Origin: Ampelomyces quisqualis
Lineage: Eukaryota; Ascomycota; Dothideomycetes; Pleosporales; Phaeosphaeriaceae
NCBI GenBank assembly: GCA_018398575.1
Contig: JAGTXZ010000003.1
Coordinates: 1,302,001-1,366,000, forward strand
Reading direction: 5' to 3'
DNA: 64,000 nt
Positions 33,644 through 44,759 of this stretch are shown here, piece by piece. Position numbers and translations under genes: made by a program. The notes under the pieces are model-generated. The model saw only the letters and a list, made by a program, of their open reading frames with translations. It had not been told where the DNA came from and ran no database searches. Position 1 is the stretch's first letter. Each line of letters starts with the position of its first letter.

Positions 33644-34605
33644 GCTGGCGCGCACCCGTTCTCGCTGTCGGCTAAAGAAGCTCTGGACCGGCTCGTTGCG
33701 CGACAGTACTGGACCAGTCGCCAGACAGATTCAGGCGCAACGATGGGCCAGGGCGTCTGAACGAGGGGCTACACCAGCTTCTGACGATGGGTCGGTGGGC
33801 AGCGGCGCGTGGCTCGGACAAGGTGCGCGATGATGGCGCTGGGTCGCTTCTTGGCGGTATCAATGGCGGTGCCGATCGCGATGGCGCTGGCGATGACGCA
33901 ACCAGGAGTTTTACACGGGGCAGAGGACAGACGCGACACCCGACACGCTCGAGATGGGGACTTTGGGGTGGGCAGAACAAGGAGCCGAGAACATGCAGCG
34001 ATTCGGGACAGCGCTCTCAAGCTAAATGGCCCTAAAGCAGATGGAATCACTCTAGCAGGAATGCGAATGCAGCCGCTAAGTGGAGAGCTGCCGAGCCGGG
34101 CGGACAAGGGTACATTGGGGGGGTCATGGTGGCTACAAAGCATATCCCGCTGGGGAGGAGGCAGCGCATGCCGTGTACGGATAGGTACAGTGTTTTGTAA
34201 GGGCGGCCAAGGTCACATGTCCATGGCCCGGGTGTGGTTGAACAGTCCACGCCTCGTCGGTCCGTTTCGACCAGACCAGACTTTGCTGGAGACGATGGCT
34301 TCGGCGTACTCGGTACCAGAGATGGACTCCAAGCGCCAACGCCCTTGTGCGAACAGGTACTGCGATGGCACTTGGACACGAGCTACAGGGATACATTCAT
34401 TGTCGCCGTGCTGGCGAGCTCCCAGAGACACGAGAGACGCAGGCTGCCCTTGCCGCGAGCCGTGGCAGCCAGCCACAGACCTGGCGGATCGGCCGCTCCT
34501 GCCAATTGGCCTGCGACGCCCGGAAACAATCTGCCAACCACCTCCGTCACCGTACAGTCTACACTACACTCTACCGAGTACGTCCTCACTAGCCCAGCAC
34601 TCGCC
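33644..34605. promoter_or_regulatory. Shared divergent promoter of SKN7 and the peroxiredoxin gene
   Basis: 962 bp between the two start codons, GC-rich, with several GGC/GCC-rich words. A 319-codon plus-strand frame (33809-34768) crosses it, but it has no family similarity and overlaps peroxiredoxin exon 1 in another frame, so it is not taken as a gene. Confidence 0.5.
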
Positions 34606-35522
34606 ATGTTCGCTGCCGCCCGCTGCTTGCCCTGGACACGCGCTGCCGCCGGCCGACGCCTCTTCCACGCCTCGCCTCCAGCGTTCGTCAAAGTCGGCGA
34701 CAAGCTGCCAGACGTCGACCTGGTCGAGGGCTCGCCGGGAAACAAGGTCAATCTCGCAAAGCAGCTGACTGGCAAAGGCCTCATCATTGGTACGCCTCAC
34801 GTGAGCAGCACGTAGTCCAACCCCCATCTCTGACTGCGTATGCGACTTGCAGGCGTCCCAGCTGCCTTCTCTCCTTCGTGCTCTGAGAACCACATTCCTG
34901 GATATGTAAACTCGCCCAAACTGAAAGACGCGGGCAAGGTCTTTGTCGTTTCCGTGAATGATCCATTTGTGTGAGTAGTTCGGCTCGTCTCCCTTTTCTT
35001 CAAGACGCGGCGTCAAGTGCGAGGTTGAGATTGTCTCGGCTGTCGTGTCCACCTCGACACGAGCATGACCCTGATTCTGACAAGCACCCCGGAGTACTGG
35101 GACATATGTCCCAATGGGACTTTATATCCGCATTCAGTCGTTGAATGTCTCGGGGCTGACCGGCCATAGCATGAAGGCGTGGGGAAAGACACTCGATCCG
35201 TCTGGTTCAAGTGGAGTATGTGTGTCCCTTGCTTCGTCCCTCAGTCTGCCTGCACATGACGACACTAACCAACTTTAGGTTCGATTCCTAGGAGACCCAA
35301 GCCTTGCCTTCACCAAGGCGTTAGACCTCTCCTTCGATGGTGCCTCCATCTTCGGTGGTGACCGCTCAAAGCGTTATGCCTTGGTCATTGAGAACGGTGC
35401 GGTGAAGGAGGCATATGTCGAGTCTGACAACACAGGTCTGAACGGTATGACAAGCTTGTTGTATTCTCTTTCAATGCATCCGCTGACCATGCACAGTATC
35501 TGCGGCCGAGAAAGTATTGTGA
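34606..35522 (+). CDS. Prx5/Ahp1-type peroxiredoxin, probably mitochondrial
   Basis: A thiol peroxidase that reduces hydrogen and alkyl peroxides. Exons 34606-34789, 34853-34970, 35171-35216, 35279-35444 and 35497-35522 give 179 aa. The first 25 residues are rich in Ala/Arg with no acid (CLPWTRAAAGRRLFHASPP), a typical mitochondrial presequence. The peroxidatic Cys71 sits in AFSPSCSENHIPGY. Later family motifs are VVSVNDPFVMKAWGKTL, FLGDPSLAFTKAL and KRYALVIENGAVKEAYVE. The last exon codes for VSAAEKVL only. Intron 2 is 200 nt, about four times the usual length here, and holds a 16-nt perfect palindrome. Divergent neighbour SKN7 is a known class of regulator for such genes in yeast, which suggests but does not prove regulation. 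Confidence 0.92.
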
Positions 35523-35947
35523 ACGCCAAGGATTTGAAACTCATGTAATGGCCGCGACCCAGTTTCCACCAACGATATTAGCAACAGTGTCAGGAGTAGC
35601 TTGACGAACTAGGAATTGCTCAGTCAGTGCATCATATGCTTGCTTCTTTTCCCGTGGCCTCACAATGGCTTTTCTTCTATCAATTCCAGCCCTTCTCAGT
35701 CTACTCCGTACATATCTGACAGTAACCTAACAGGGAGCTAAAGCTAAGTATCTAATCCATTCATCAGGCTGGTAAGACCTAAGATAGAACGAGACAAAGT
35801 TTTGCTCGATGCAAGACTCATTTCTTGAACCGAGAGAACGCAGGAGTCAGGACAGCACGAAGTCTAGAAAGCTAGCACGTGACACGCTAATGTATGGTCC
35901 GTGCACACTTGTGGCACTAACACATTTTATAGACCCTAAGCCCATTA
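35523..35947. other. Convergent 3' region
   Basis: Between the peroxiredoxin and formamidase stop codons. AT-rich with no gene seen; contains the word CTACTCCGTACA, which recurs elsewhere in the window. Confidence 0.5.
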
Positions 35948-37682
35948 TCAATTCGCATACGCACAAGCCCCTAGGTCCCGCTTCTCTGCAGGGAGCTGCG
36001 GACTGATATCGAAGTCAAAGATATCAATCGGCAAACCTATCGTTGTACACGCATTAGGAACATCTACGATACCCGCCACGTGGCCTTGTATAGGTGCACA
36101 CGACAACAGAAGGTATATCTGGTAGTCGCTGTAGCCTTGACAGGAGTTAGTACGATCGCCCATACGATAAGCTAAAACCCTAAAGGACAAGAAAGACCTA
36201 CCATATCGTCTCAGATACTCAATCACCCTCAAACACGTTTGTCGGTACGCAACTGTAGCATCCAAGTAGTGCTGCTTCCCGTTCTCGTCGACCGAGAAGC
36301 CTTCAAAATAAATGTACCTGCCTGGGCCGAACTGTGGCTCCACAGGGCCTGGGATGTAAATGGGCGACTTCATGCCCAGCTGTGCGATGCCGTTCTTCAT
36401 GACGCTGAACTTCAGGGTGATTACGCCTGCCATTTCGATTGCACCGCAGAAGGATATCTCGCCTGCATATATTGTTAGTACAAAATCATCTGAACACGTA
36501 GGGGATGATGTGTGCCTGTCTGAACATGCATGGGACGATTGGGGTCCATCACTCACCATCGCCTTGGGAGAAGTGCAGGTCTCCTACGCTGAACTTCGCC
36601 CCTTTGACGTGCACTGGCAGGAATACCTTGCTTCCACGGCTCAAATTCTTGATATCACAATTCCCTCCGTGTTCATTTTGCTTAGTCAGCAATATGTACG
36701 ATTCATCATGGCACGCCATACCTACCAGGTCTTCCCGGTATGGTTCGTGCACCTTCTCTCCCTATCTTTTCTCTCACCTCGTCCGATGCAGAACCAGCAT
36801 GCACATTCTTCGCATTTGGGAGCTCGGCCACCACACGATCGAGATGCGCTCGCGTCGAGACCAATTCGGCTTCGCGCTTATTCCATGTTTCGAGGATTTC
36901 AGCCGAGGGCGCACACCCCAGTATGCCAGGATGAATCAGGCCCGCGAAGCGCACGCCGGGGATATGTCGTGACGAGCAAAAGATTCCTTCAAAGTCCCAG
37001 ATTGCTTTTGCGCTGCCACGTCATTAGCTTTTTTTGGCCGTTGGATAGCACCACCGTACACACACCGCGAAGTAGAAACATGCAGAAAACCCCCCGCAAA
37101 AAAAATGCAGCTGACGGAAAAAAAACGTCGTACGCATTAAATGTAAAACGCGAAAACTTACGCCTCGGGATACATGTCATCCAAAAACCCTCCCCCATTG
37201 CTCTTGCTAAACACCCCTGTAAACCCCCACGGCTGCCCTTCTGTCCTCACGCTCAGCTAACCCCCTACTAAACGCAGCGACCGACCAAACATTCTTACCC
37301 ATGGGCTGCACATCCTGAATCTCGACGACAAGCACGTCCCCCGGCTCCGCCGTCTCAATGTCAAACGGCCCCGTCAGATAGTGGATTCTACTGAGGTCGA
37401 CGTCGCGCACGTCGTTTGCCGAGTCGTTGTTGCGGATTTGTCCGCCTGTCCAGTCGACGCATTGGATTTGGACGGCGTTGTTGGGCGCAATCGATGCGTA
37501 CGAGGGGATGTCCGGGTGCCATCTGTTCTAGGGCAGGTGTGGGGGGTTAGGGGTTGAGTTTGCAGGGATTGGGGAGGGGGAGGGGGAGAGGGGGAAGAAT
37601 GAGTTACGTGGAGGCAGTCTTGTTCTTCGGCGGATTTGTCGAGAGAGACTTTTGCGGCGACGCGGATGGCTTGTTTGCCCAT
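35948..37682 (-). CDS. fmdS: Formamidase / acetamidase (FmdA_AmdA family)
   Basis: A cytosolic amidase that hydrolyses formamide (or short amides) to formate and ammonia, used in nitrogen supply. Seven exons: 37682-37608, 37527-37299, 37240-37162, 37012-36726, 36664-36557, 36462-36202 and 36135-35948; 408 aa, the usual length. Family blocks are LHNRWHPDIPSYASI, CVDWTGGQIRNND, FDIETAEPGDVLVVEI, PWGFTGVFSK, AIWDFEGIFCSSRHIPGVRFAGLIHPG, GNCDIKNLSRGSKVFLPVHV and FSQGDGEISFCGAIEMAG. Intron 4 (36725-36665) has two possible acceptors. The first lies only a few bases after the CTGAC branch site and gives a frame error, so the later one is used, giving RPGNCDIKN where relatives have a few more residues. 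Other introns are clear. The symbol follows the Aspergillus nidulans gene. Confidence 0.92.
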
Positions 37683-38190
37683 CTTGAGGGGCTGGTTGGT
37701 ATGTGTTGATGACGTGTGGAATGGTAAGCAAAGGGAGTAGGTCGCGGCGAAGTAGGACGCGTCAAAAGGTACAGAGGGGTGTCAGGCATATAAAGACATT
37801 TGATGCGGGGAAAGCAGCCACTCATCATGTCAATTGCTATCTCCTACAGCTTCCGAGGAGCTTCCAAGGCGTCGTCGAGTCTACAGGGAAGCTGATAAGC
37901 TGGAAGATACGGTAGTCGAGCTCCATCTTCTACCTCCCGCTTTTGGTGCTATGTACCCCACTGCGGGGTCAAGCTCGTGTACATATCATCATCGTGCAGC
38001 TGCGCTAACATTTCAGCAAACTAGAGGACCCAAGCGTGAACTACGGTAGTGAGGCGCTGGAGGGCCTGAGGTCATGAAAAATGTAGTCCGTGGGTTAGCG
38101 CGCCGTTGCCTTCCGCGCGTACTTGTCTTGGAAGCAAAGACCTGCAGATATCTTGGAGAGATGATGAAGGCTCAGCCATGTTCTTCCATC
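37683..38190. other. Intergenic, formamidase promoter side
   Basis: No gene seen; both flanking genes are on the minus strand. Confidence 0.5.
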
Positions 38191-39524
38191 TCAGCTAAAG
38201 GTCTTTCGGGGCGTTTGCCGGACTTCGGATTGGAATGCTGGCTTGTGCATTGCGATGTTGTAAGAGTCGATATTATGCCAAGGCATCTCCAGGAATTCGT
38301 GCTTGTTCTTCCAGCGAAGTGACTCTTCCTTGAATTTCTCGGCTTCAGATGGTGGAGGCGGCGGGTCTGTGACCTTTGTGATAAGGTACGCTGTCGATGC
38401 TTCTGCAAGGCCGTAGATGAGCACACCGACAAGTGGGATCTTGACGAAGACATAGAATCCTAAGCCGAAACCGAAGAGCACGCCAGCACGGTCTTTGAAC
38501 CATAGCTTCTTCTGATGCTTGTTGTATCGCACGCGCGCGAAATATGGCTCGAGCTGTGATATGTGAGTAGGTGTTTTCGGAAGGACAGGACCAGAGTAGA
38601 CGTACCAACTCGCGCATTAGGGTACGCGAAGAGAAGTAAGCTTGTAGGAAGTGGACTAGGTATCTGCGGGGGAACAAGAGCGAAGCGGCAAAGATGACGG
38701 CTGCTGGTTGGGTACCAACTGATTTGCGGAAGGTATAGAAGCTAGCTGCAGGGAGCACGAAGCGACCGACGTAGGGCACGTATGATAGAGCGAGAACGAC
38801 CAACGATATGGCTGCCTTCCGGGCTTGCTTGGTAGCATAGATCATGACGGCCTGTTTGAGTGGTACCTTGTCCCTGTCCGTTTTGGGTGCGTGGTTGGGA
38901 TATTGCTCCAGATTTTGGTGGTAGAGAGCGCGGAGGTTGTGGGGATCCTCGGCCTTGTGCTTCTGGATATAGGTCTGATCTACCCATAGCAGGGAGTCCA
39001 TGAACCTGGTTGAGTGGTTAGCAAGACCGGCGGGGTTCGAGCATGGGCTTACGGACATTCGATCCAGCGTGGGAGTGACATAACGCATCATGGTCATGAG
39101 GAAGAACGGCACTTGGAGGACGGTGTGCTCAAGGAAGTGCAGGCCATGTACGATGCTTTCGTCCCAGGTGGTATGGTCCCTGTCGACGAAGAGTGAGGTG
39201 AGCCATAACAGCACTTGCACGCCAACCACCTGGGCTTGTCAGCGTCGTTGCAATCAGCACATGTTCGGGGTCCAGGCGCAAGCGTACGGGTATGGCGACG
39301 ATGATGCGGATAGCAATGCCGGCTGCTACGGCGATGGCAGCTTGGCGGTAGTGGTCGGAAGTGAAGAGGCCTGGGTTCTGGAGGGCACGATTTACTGCGG
39401 CACGTGTCAGCTTGTCCGCGTCGTCGCACTGACAGGGTGGGCAGACTCTACCACCAACCAGGGTCAGCTGTGCGCCTCGAAGCATGGCATTGAGATCAAA
39501 GTTGGACACATGGAGATTGTCCAT
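38191..39524 (-). CDS. Multi-span membrane protein (UsgS-like), function unknown
   Basis: A conserved filamentous-fungal membrane protein of 371 aa; similar proteins are, from memory, labelled UsgS in aspergilli, but the biochemical role is unknown. Exons 39524-39452, 39394-39288, 39229-39057, 39005-38606 and 38553-38191. Motifs are MDNLHVSNFDLNAMLRGAQL, NRALQNPGLFTSDHYRQAA, VLLWLTSLFVDRDHTTWDES, VPFFLMTMMRYVTPTLDRM and MDSLLWVDQTYIQKHKAEDP. Hydrophobic segments near residues 55-85, 120-140, 200-260 and 305-335 suggest four to six spans. The tail is soluble and Pro/Lys-rich. Intron 1 (39451-39395, 57 nt) is stop-free and in frame. Intron 3 must start at GTCCGT (39056) rather than the stronger-looking GTAAGC four bases on, to give RMFMDSL. 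A Met at 39599 could extend the N-terminus, but 39524 is preferred. Confidence 0.85.
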
Positions 39525-39920
39525 GTTTGCTGATCTGGCGGAGTTCTCAGTATGATACGGATGCCAGTGACGAACATGGGTGCATGCCACATGGTGCATG
39601 GGACCATGGGTGCCAATGGGCGCTACGGACTAGTACGGACTCACGGAGTAGTGTACGGAGTGCGGAGTACAGTACCGTCCCCGACCGTCTCCACACAAAC
39701 TCGACGACGACGACTTTGCTGCGGGTCCCACCGCGATGCGTCCTCGCGCTCGACAAGGCAACATCATCTGATCTGATGCGGAGCGCGGGGCTGGTCGGTT
39801 GATGCGCCGGTCAGCGTGATACGCATAGTGTTGCCAAGCGCCGCAGCCGCACGCCATCGCGACACGCAACGCTCACACGACTGCAGCTTCGCCCGACAAT
39901 GCTTGCATGAAGTGCCCATC
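39525..39920. promoter_or_regulatory. Shared divergent promoter with a cluster of CGGA-type repeats
   Basis: 396 bp between the membrane-protein and INP1 start codons. Between about 39622 and 39670 there are five close copies of a TACGGA[C/G]-like word (TACGGAC twice, ACGGAGTA, GTACGGAG, GCGGAGTA). CGG triplets are common in Zn2Cys6 binding sites, but no binding factor can be named. Confidence 0.45.
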
Positions 39921-41766
39921 ATGGCAGTTTCCACCACCACCGGCCGCCGCTCATTTACGCTCCCTGCGCGCCCGGCATTCCGATCAACGTCCACCCCGGC
40001 TGCCAGGAACACGTCGGACGGTATCGAGACGCTGTTCACATGCTCGGCCTCGAAGATTGTGTCCTTCACAGCAACAAACCCTGCACAGCGACCCTCCCCA
40101 ACTCGCACGCCGCGCGCCAACGGCAGCCCGGCGCGATCGATCCCATGGACGTCGCTGACGGAGCGCACTCTAGCCGTCGGTAAGAACGTCTCCTCTCATG
40201 GCGCAATGCAAAGCAGCAGACTGACAGGGCACAGGCGCTCTGCGCATCTACCGCGTGACAGCGTCCAACGTGTCCTTCCTCAACTCGGGCAACCTCCTCC
40301 ACACCATCTTCCCACGATCGCAATGCTGGTGCGTCGACGGCCAGTCCGTCTTCGTACTGCGCATCCGGCAAGATTCCTACTACCGCATCGAGTTGCCGTG
40401 CGACACAGACGAGGACAGGGCACAGATGGCGCAGTTGAAGTCGGTGTTGAGTCAAGTGCTCCAGTACGAAAAGACTCAATGTCCATTCACTCGGGGCTTC
40501 CAAGTAGACGTTCCGGAGCGCCCCAAGACACCGCCGCGACGGCAGCTGAAAAAACAACCGTCGCAAAAAGTAAAAAAATGGACCTTCGATAAAACCTGGG
40601 TGCCACAACATGGTCCGCGACCGTCCAGTTCAGGCTTCAGTGGCTCCGACTCTGGTACTTTTTCTTCACATGAGGACGACGACCGATCAAGTGTCTGCAC
40701 CGATAGCAGCGAGTTATTGCTCGACCAGGCTGAAATCACACCGAGAAACGCCCCTTCGATGCCTCCGCCTGTCGCCCGTACCTTCAACACAACCTCTACG
40801 CGCAGGCTGTCGATTTCAGAGCGTGTGAGCATGTTTCAAGGAATGCGCTCAGCTGCCCGGTCACCCGCCCAAGATCTTCGTACTGCACCAGTTGTCACCG
40901 AGCGGGACGTGTCTGCCAAATCCATGGAGCGCATTCCAGAATCGCCGAGAGTAGATGAGCGACCTAGCGACGTCCAAAAGCCACTCCTGGAACGCCATGT
41001 GTCCGAAGCTGATAGTCTAGCGTCGAGTGCAGACTCGTTCTACTCTGTCCAAACAACTCCATATGCTAGCCCATCACCACGGTTTTTGGATGCAGAACCC
41101 AACCTTCTGAATCCTTGGGCTGAAAGCTTACCAAAGCAGGAAGAAAAGAGGGGTCGTTCCTCCCATAGACGGCAGGTCTCTGAAGTCACTGTACGAACTC
41201 GCTCAGCCAACCTAGTAGACCAATCTGCACCTGTGACGCCTACGATTTCCTTCGATCCGACTTCGATGCCCAAGGACGACGGTGCACTATCAGCGCCGTC
41301 CACCCCCCCGCTCGTTAGTGATTCAGATGATGACAGTGTCGAACTCCCTGGTTTGGAGCTAGCAACCCCACCTGATGCGATCCGAATGAAGAGACTCACA
41401 GGTGCTTCTCAGAGGCGTGCCTTCTCTCCCATGCCAAATCCCCAAAATCTATTCGTTCCCACCAAACCAACACTTGGGCGTCAGTTCACGAGTGCTTTGG
41501 TACGCAAGACTTGTGAGCTCGTCCTTGGACCGCCTTCTCACCTCGTCTCGCTCATGCTTCGCATCGCACAAAGCATTTCAAATTTTGGCTTCGGTGCATA
41601 CCGCGTGAGGCGTGAGGAGAAGATTCCATGCTCGTGGGAGTCTGAGGATGAGGGTGAATGGCATGACGAGGTCGACGATTATGGCATACCTCTGAACGGT
41701 ATCTCTCTGCAAAATGTGGGGGATCCTGCACGACAGAGGCGGGCATTTCTCGGTGATTTGGACTGA
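39921..41766 (+). CDS. INP1: Inheritance of peroxisomes protein 1
   Basis: A peripheral peroxisomal protein that tethers peroxisomes in the mother cell or cell compartment, linking them to the cortex through Pex3 in yeast. Exon 1 is 39921-40179, intron 40180-40234 (55 nt), exon 2 is 40235-41766; 596 aa. The Inp1 domain is the N-terminal part: DGIETLFTCSASKIVSFTA, LAVGALRIYRVTASNVSFLNSG, LLHTIFPRSQCWCVDGQSVFVLRI and SYYRIELP. The middle 300 residues are Ser/Pro/Asp-rich and probably disordered, with many candidate Ser/Thr-Pro sites. The C-terminal portion (RKTCELVLGPPSHLVSLMLRIAQSI) is again conserved. The splice junction LAVG/ALRIYRV is well supported. Confidence 0.9.
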
Positions 41767-42812
41767 GACGTGCATGTTCTCGAGCTTCCGGGGTCTACAC
41801 GCTGCAGTTCCCGCTCGTACGTGTCAAAGTCACCACGGTGGCACTGCAAGTTCTACTTAGATACCTTTCATTTCGCATTTGCATGAGCGGCATAGCAGCA
41901 AGCAGCCCCGCCTTGGCGGTATGTGTACGAGGTGGGCACCTTTACACGGATACATGATTGTAATTATTTGGTGTGCATGAGATGGACGAGCGGGTTTCAT
42001 GGACGTTAGCGATGGCTACGTAAGAAAGACACAAACTAGGGCAATAGCTTTGAAGGAGTCAACATCACGTTGCAGCTCCTCTCCACAGTGGACTGACGAG
42101 GTTTGGAAAAGTAACTGACCCCCGTACCTATCATGCACGACTAGCCCAAGCCGACCTTTATTCAAAACGCAGAGAGCGATTGTCAGGAGTACAGAACGGA
42201 GAGTGGCTGCCATCCCTTCCGGTAGGAGTCAGAGCTCCTACTGCATGCTTCCGGGATTCGTGTCAACAGGAAGTTCTGCCGAGAGGTGCCATGTTCCGAG
42301 CTGGGGGCACACAGAATCTTTTGTCCGTAAAGCACCACTACCATGAGTCTCCCTCAGTTGCCCCCATCAGCCCACACGAGCCCAAATGAATGACAATGAG
42401 CGCATGGCCGACTGCTACGATCCATGATGCCCTTGGAGCAGTCGAAAAGCTGTCAGCTGAAGGCTCCATCAGGGCGGACTGTTATGGCGGTAAGGGAGGC
42501 CAGGGGTATGCCAGCCACGTAGTCTTCACACCGAGCCCAGCCCGGGTGCGTCCCACAGACTGCAAGCAGCACGCCGTCAACGTGATCCAATGACGTCGCG
42601 AGCCCATTCCTATTCCTGCCGTAGCTCGATTGATGCTTCCCAGTCTCGCATCCCGCCTCTTCGTTTAAACCCAGGTCCCACATGCCGTTTGCGCACCAGA
42701 GGATGCTTTGCCCGCTTCGCCGCCATCGCCTTCATCACTCGCCCGCCCTCTCCCATCGTCCGCCCCATCACCCGCCGCTGGATGGTTGTCGCAACGCTGG
42801 AGCTTGGAACAG
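41767..42812. other. Intergenic, no gene seen
   Basis: Only short ORFs. The frame of the next gene extends upstream to 42708 without an ATG, so that part is taken as leader. Confidence 0.5.
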
Positions 42813-43640
42813 ATGGCTTCCACCGAAACACTGAGCCGGACCCCTCCGATCCCGCCTCGGAATCCCTTTAGGCGCCTCTCAACCCACGCAAAAACGCCGC
42901 CATCCATCCACGTCGAAGCACACCACATCGAAACCGAACTCATTCCGAAACCGCTCTTCAGTAAAAGGACCACTCTTCCGCCAAAAACGGTTCATGTCGT
43001 TACCGTGGAGCTGCCGTCACCTGGCTTGTCGCCCATCATCTTACCATCCGACACGTCAACCATTTCATCAAATCGATCATCAATCGTGAGCGTAAGCTCA
43101 TCGCGGCCATCAACAGCAACGACGCTCGCGCCAAGTGAGCCACCTTCTCGCACAGGTTCACTGACTTCGGCTTCATCCGCGCCGGTGTGGGCCCCTCCTG
43201 CGCACGTTGCAAAGCCGCTGGTTGGCAGAAGCAACACACTCCCGACCCGCGTCAAGCAAATCGCCAGAGAAGAGACTCCCTCACAGCGTCCCATTACCAG
43301 CGTTTTCTCTTTTGAACCATCCGTCAAAGTGCCCGCACTGAAATTGCCTCCTGCGCGCACGAGTTGCTTTTCACCATCGCCCGTCTGGACGCCTCCCAAA
43401 CGGGCCCCAAACCCTGTACCCGGACGCCCACTGCGGAGAACGCAGACTCCGCGGAAGGAGAATTTGAGAAGCTTAAGAGCCAAAGATTCTGTTTCATGCT
43501 TTCAAACACCTGACCGGCAACCACTCGCTCGCTCGCAGAGCGACATTCCCAAGAAGGTCAAGCCTGAAAGGCCGATTGTATTGTCCAACATGAGGACATA
43601 CAGCATGGACGCCAAAGGCGTCTTCATTCTGAGCGACTAG
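42813..43640 (+). CDS. Hypothetical Ser/Pro-rich disordered protein
   Basis: An intronless frame of 275 aa starting MASTETLSRTPPIPPRNPFRRL; family not recognised. Almost half the residues are Ser, Pro, Thr or Ala, with basic patches (RPLRRTQTPRKENLRSLRAK) and repeated short SP/TP motifs, so it is probably unfolded and a kinase target. A DNTLPTR-like core (SNTLPTRVKQIAREETP) and the C-terminal block SNMRTYSMDAKGVFILSD look like short conserved segments. No signal peptide or membrane span. The frame upstream of 42813 lacks an ATG. The long open frame and codon use support a real gene; no function is proposed. Confidence 0.6.
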   Translation: MASTETLSRTPPIPPRNPFRRLSTHAKTPPSIHVEAHHIETELIPKPLFSKRTTLPPKTVHVVTVELPSPGLSPIILPSDTSTISSNRSSIVSVSSSRPSTATTLAPSEPPSRTGSLTSASSAPVWAPPAHVAKPLVGRSNTLPTRVKQIAREETPSQRPITSVFSFEPSVKVPALKLPPARTSCFSPSPVWTPPKRAPNPVPGRPLRRTQTPRKENLRSLRAKDSVSCFQTPDRQPLARSQSDIPKKVKPERPIVLSNMRTYSMDAKGVFILSD

Positions 43641-44759
43641 ATTGGACCTGTAAGCTGTTGCAAGATTCTCAAGACCTGACGCCGTGCTGACATGCGCAGT
43701 TCATAACGAATTACGAACAACTAAGATTCGCGCACCTGTCTTAACATCCTGGAAGACGATTAATTGCGCATGGACCCTGCATCATGATGAGTGTACAACA
43801 GAGGTCACCAAGGAACAGTCAGCATGGAAAATAGGCGTCAATGATTTACGATACCATGGGTCGGCGTTCAAGGGCATACTTCTTCTAAATCTCAACTCGG
43901 GTGCGGTTTCAGGCGTACAGAGCGCTTTCGCTCACATAAGGTCATCAAAGAAGCGAACCACGGGCCAAACTAATACAACATTTGCCCCAAACATGATGAA
44001 CGATTCTCTCCCCTTGCACTTCTGCAGAGCCTCAACCCTAAGCCTGTAAGGCTTACGTCAGTCGATATCTGCCTGCTGACCTCCACCACTTGCCACTTGA
44101 GGCGCAGCTGCATCGCACAATTGCTTCATTGGGTGCGCCATTCGATGAGGTCCGTGTTGCAACCATCAAAAAAACTGGCACTTGTACTCCGTATCGTCCC
44201 AACCCATTCGGGCATTTCAGATCGCGACTTGCTGGCGAATGGACTGGCGCTGTGCGAGGCGCTCCACGTCAACTGCGCCGCATATCCGTGATGGCGCAGT
44301 ACGCACTGCCAAAAACGCGACCGCCTGCTTTAGCATCGCGGGTCAGCTGCTAGCCCCCATGCTGCAGGGGAGATACAGCACACCGCACAAGCTGATGAGG
44401 ACAACCATATAGGCTTCGTAGTCCTAGCCTGGGGTATGTTTCGTAGAAGCGCATTTCTCGTCCGTGATAAAGTGTGTCACTTGATTCACCACCCTACGTC
44501 AAAGCCTTGTAGGCAGCCAGTCCAGTTGACCTACTGACTCACCACTTAAGTTGCCACTTTACACGTCCTCCAGAGGACTCGAAGACCATACATATACGAT
44601 CCTTGTATCGAATCCTTCTAAACTCAGCATAGCTTTACCCACAAATTCCTCCACGACACAGCTCCATCGTTTTCAGACTCGGCTAGGCGCCAGCATTACT
44701 CGACAAATTTAACTTGTGACTTTTGACCCACGACTTGCTCCCCAGGGCCAAATCTAGAC
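43641..44759. other. Intergenic, no gene seen
   Basis: About 1.1 kb; ORFs up to 121 codons without recognisable features. The right end is the promoter of the patatin gene. Confidence 0.5.

Noticed and set aside
33809..34768. 319-codon plus-strand ORF
   Set aside because: It crosses the SKN7/peroxiredoxin promoter and overlaps peroxiredoxin exon 1 in another frame. The translation shows no domain, and its composition (Arg, Ser, Pro, Gly) fits GC-rich chance frames.
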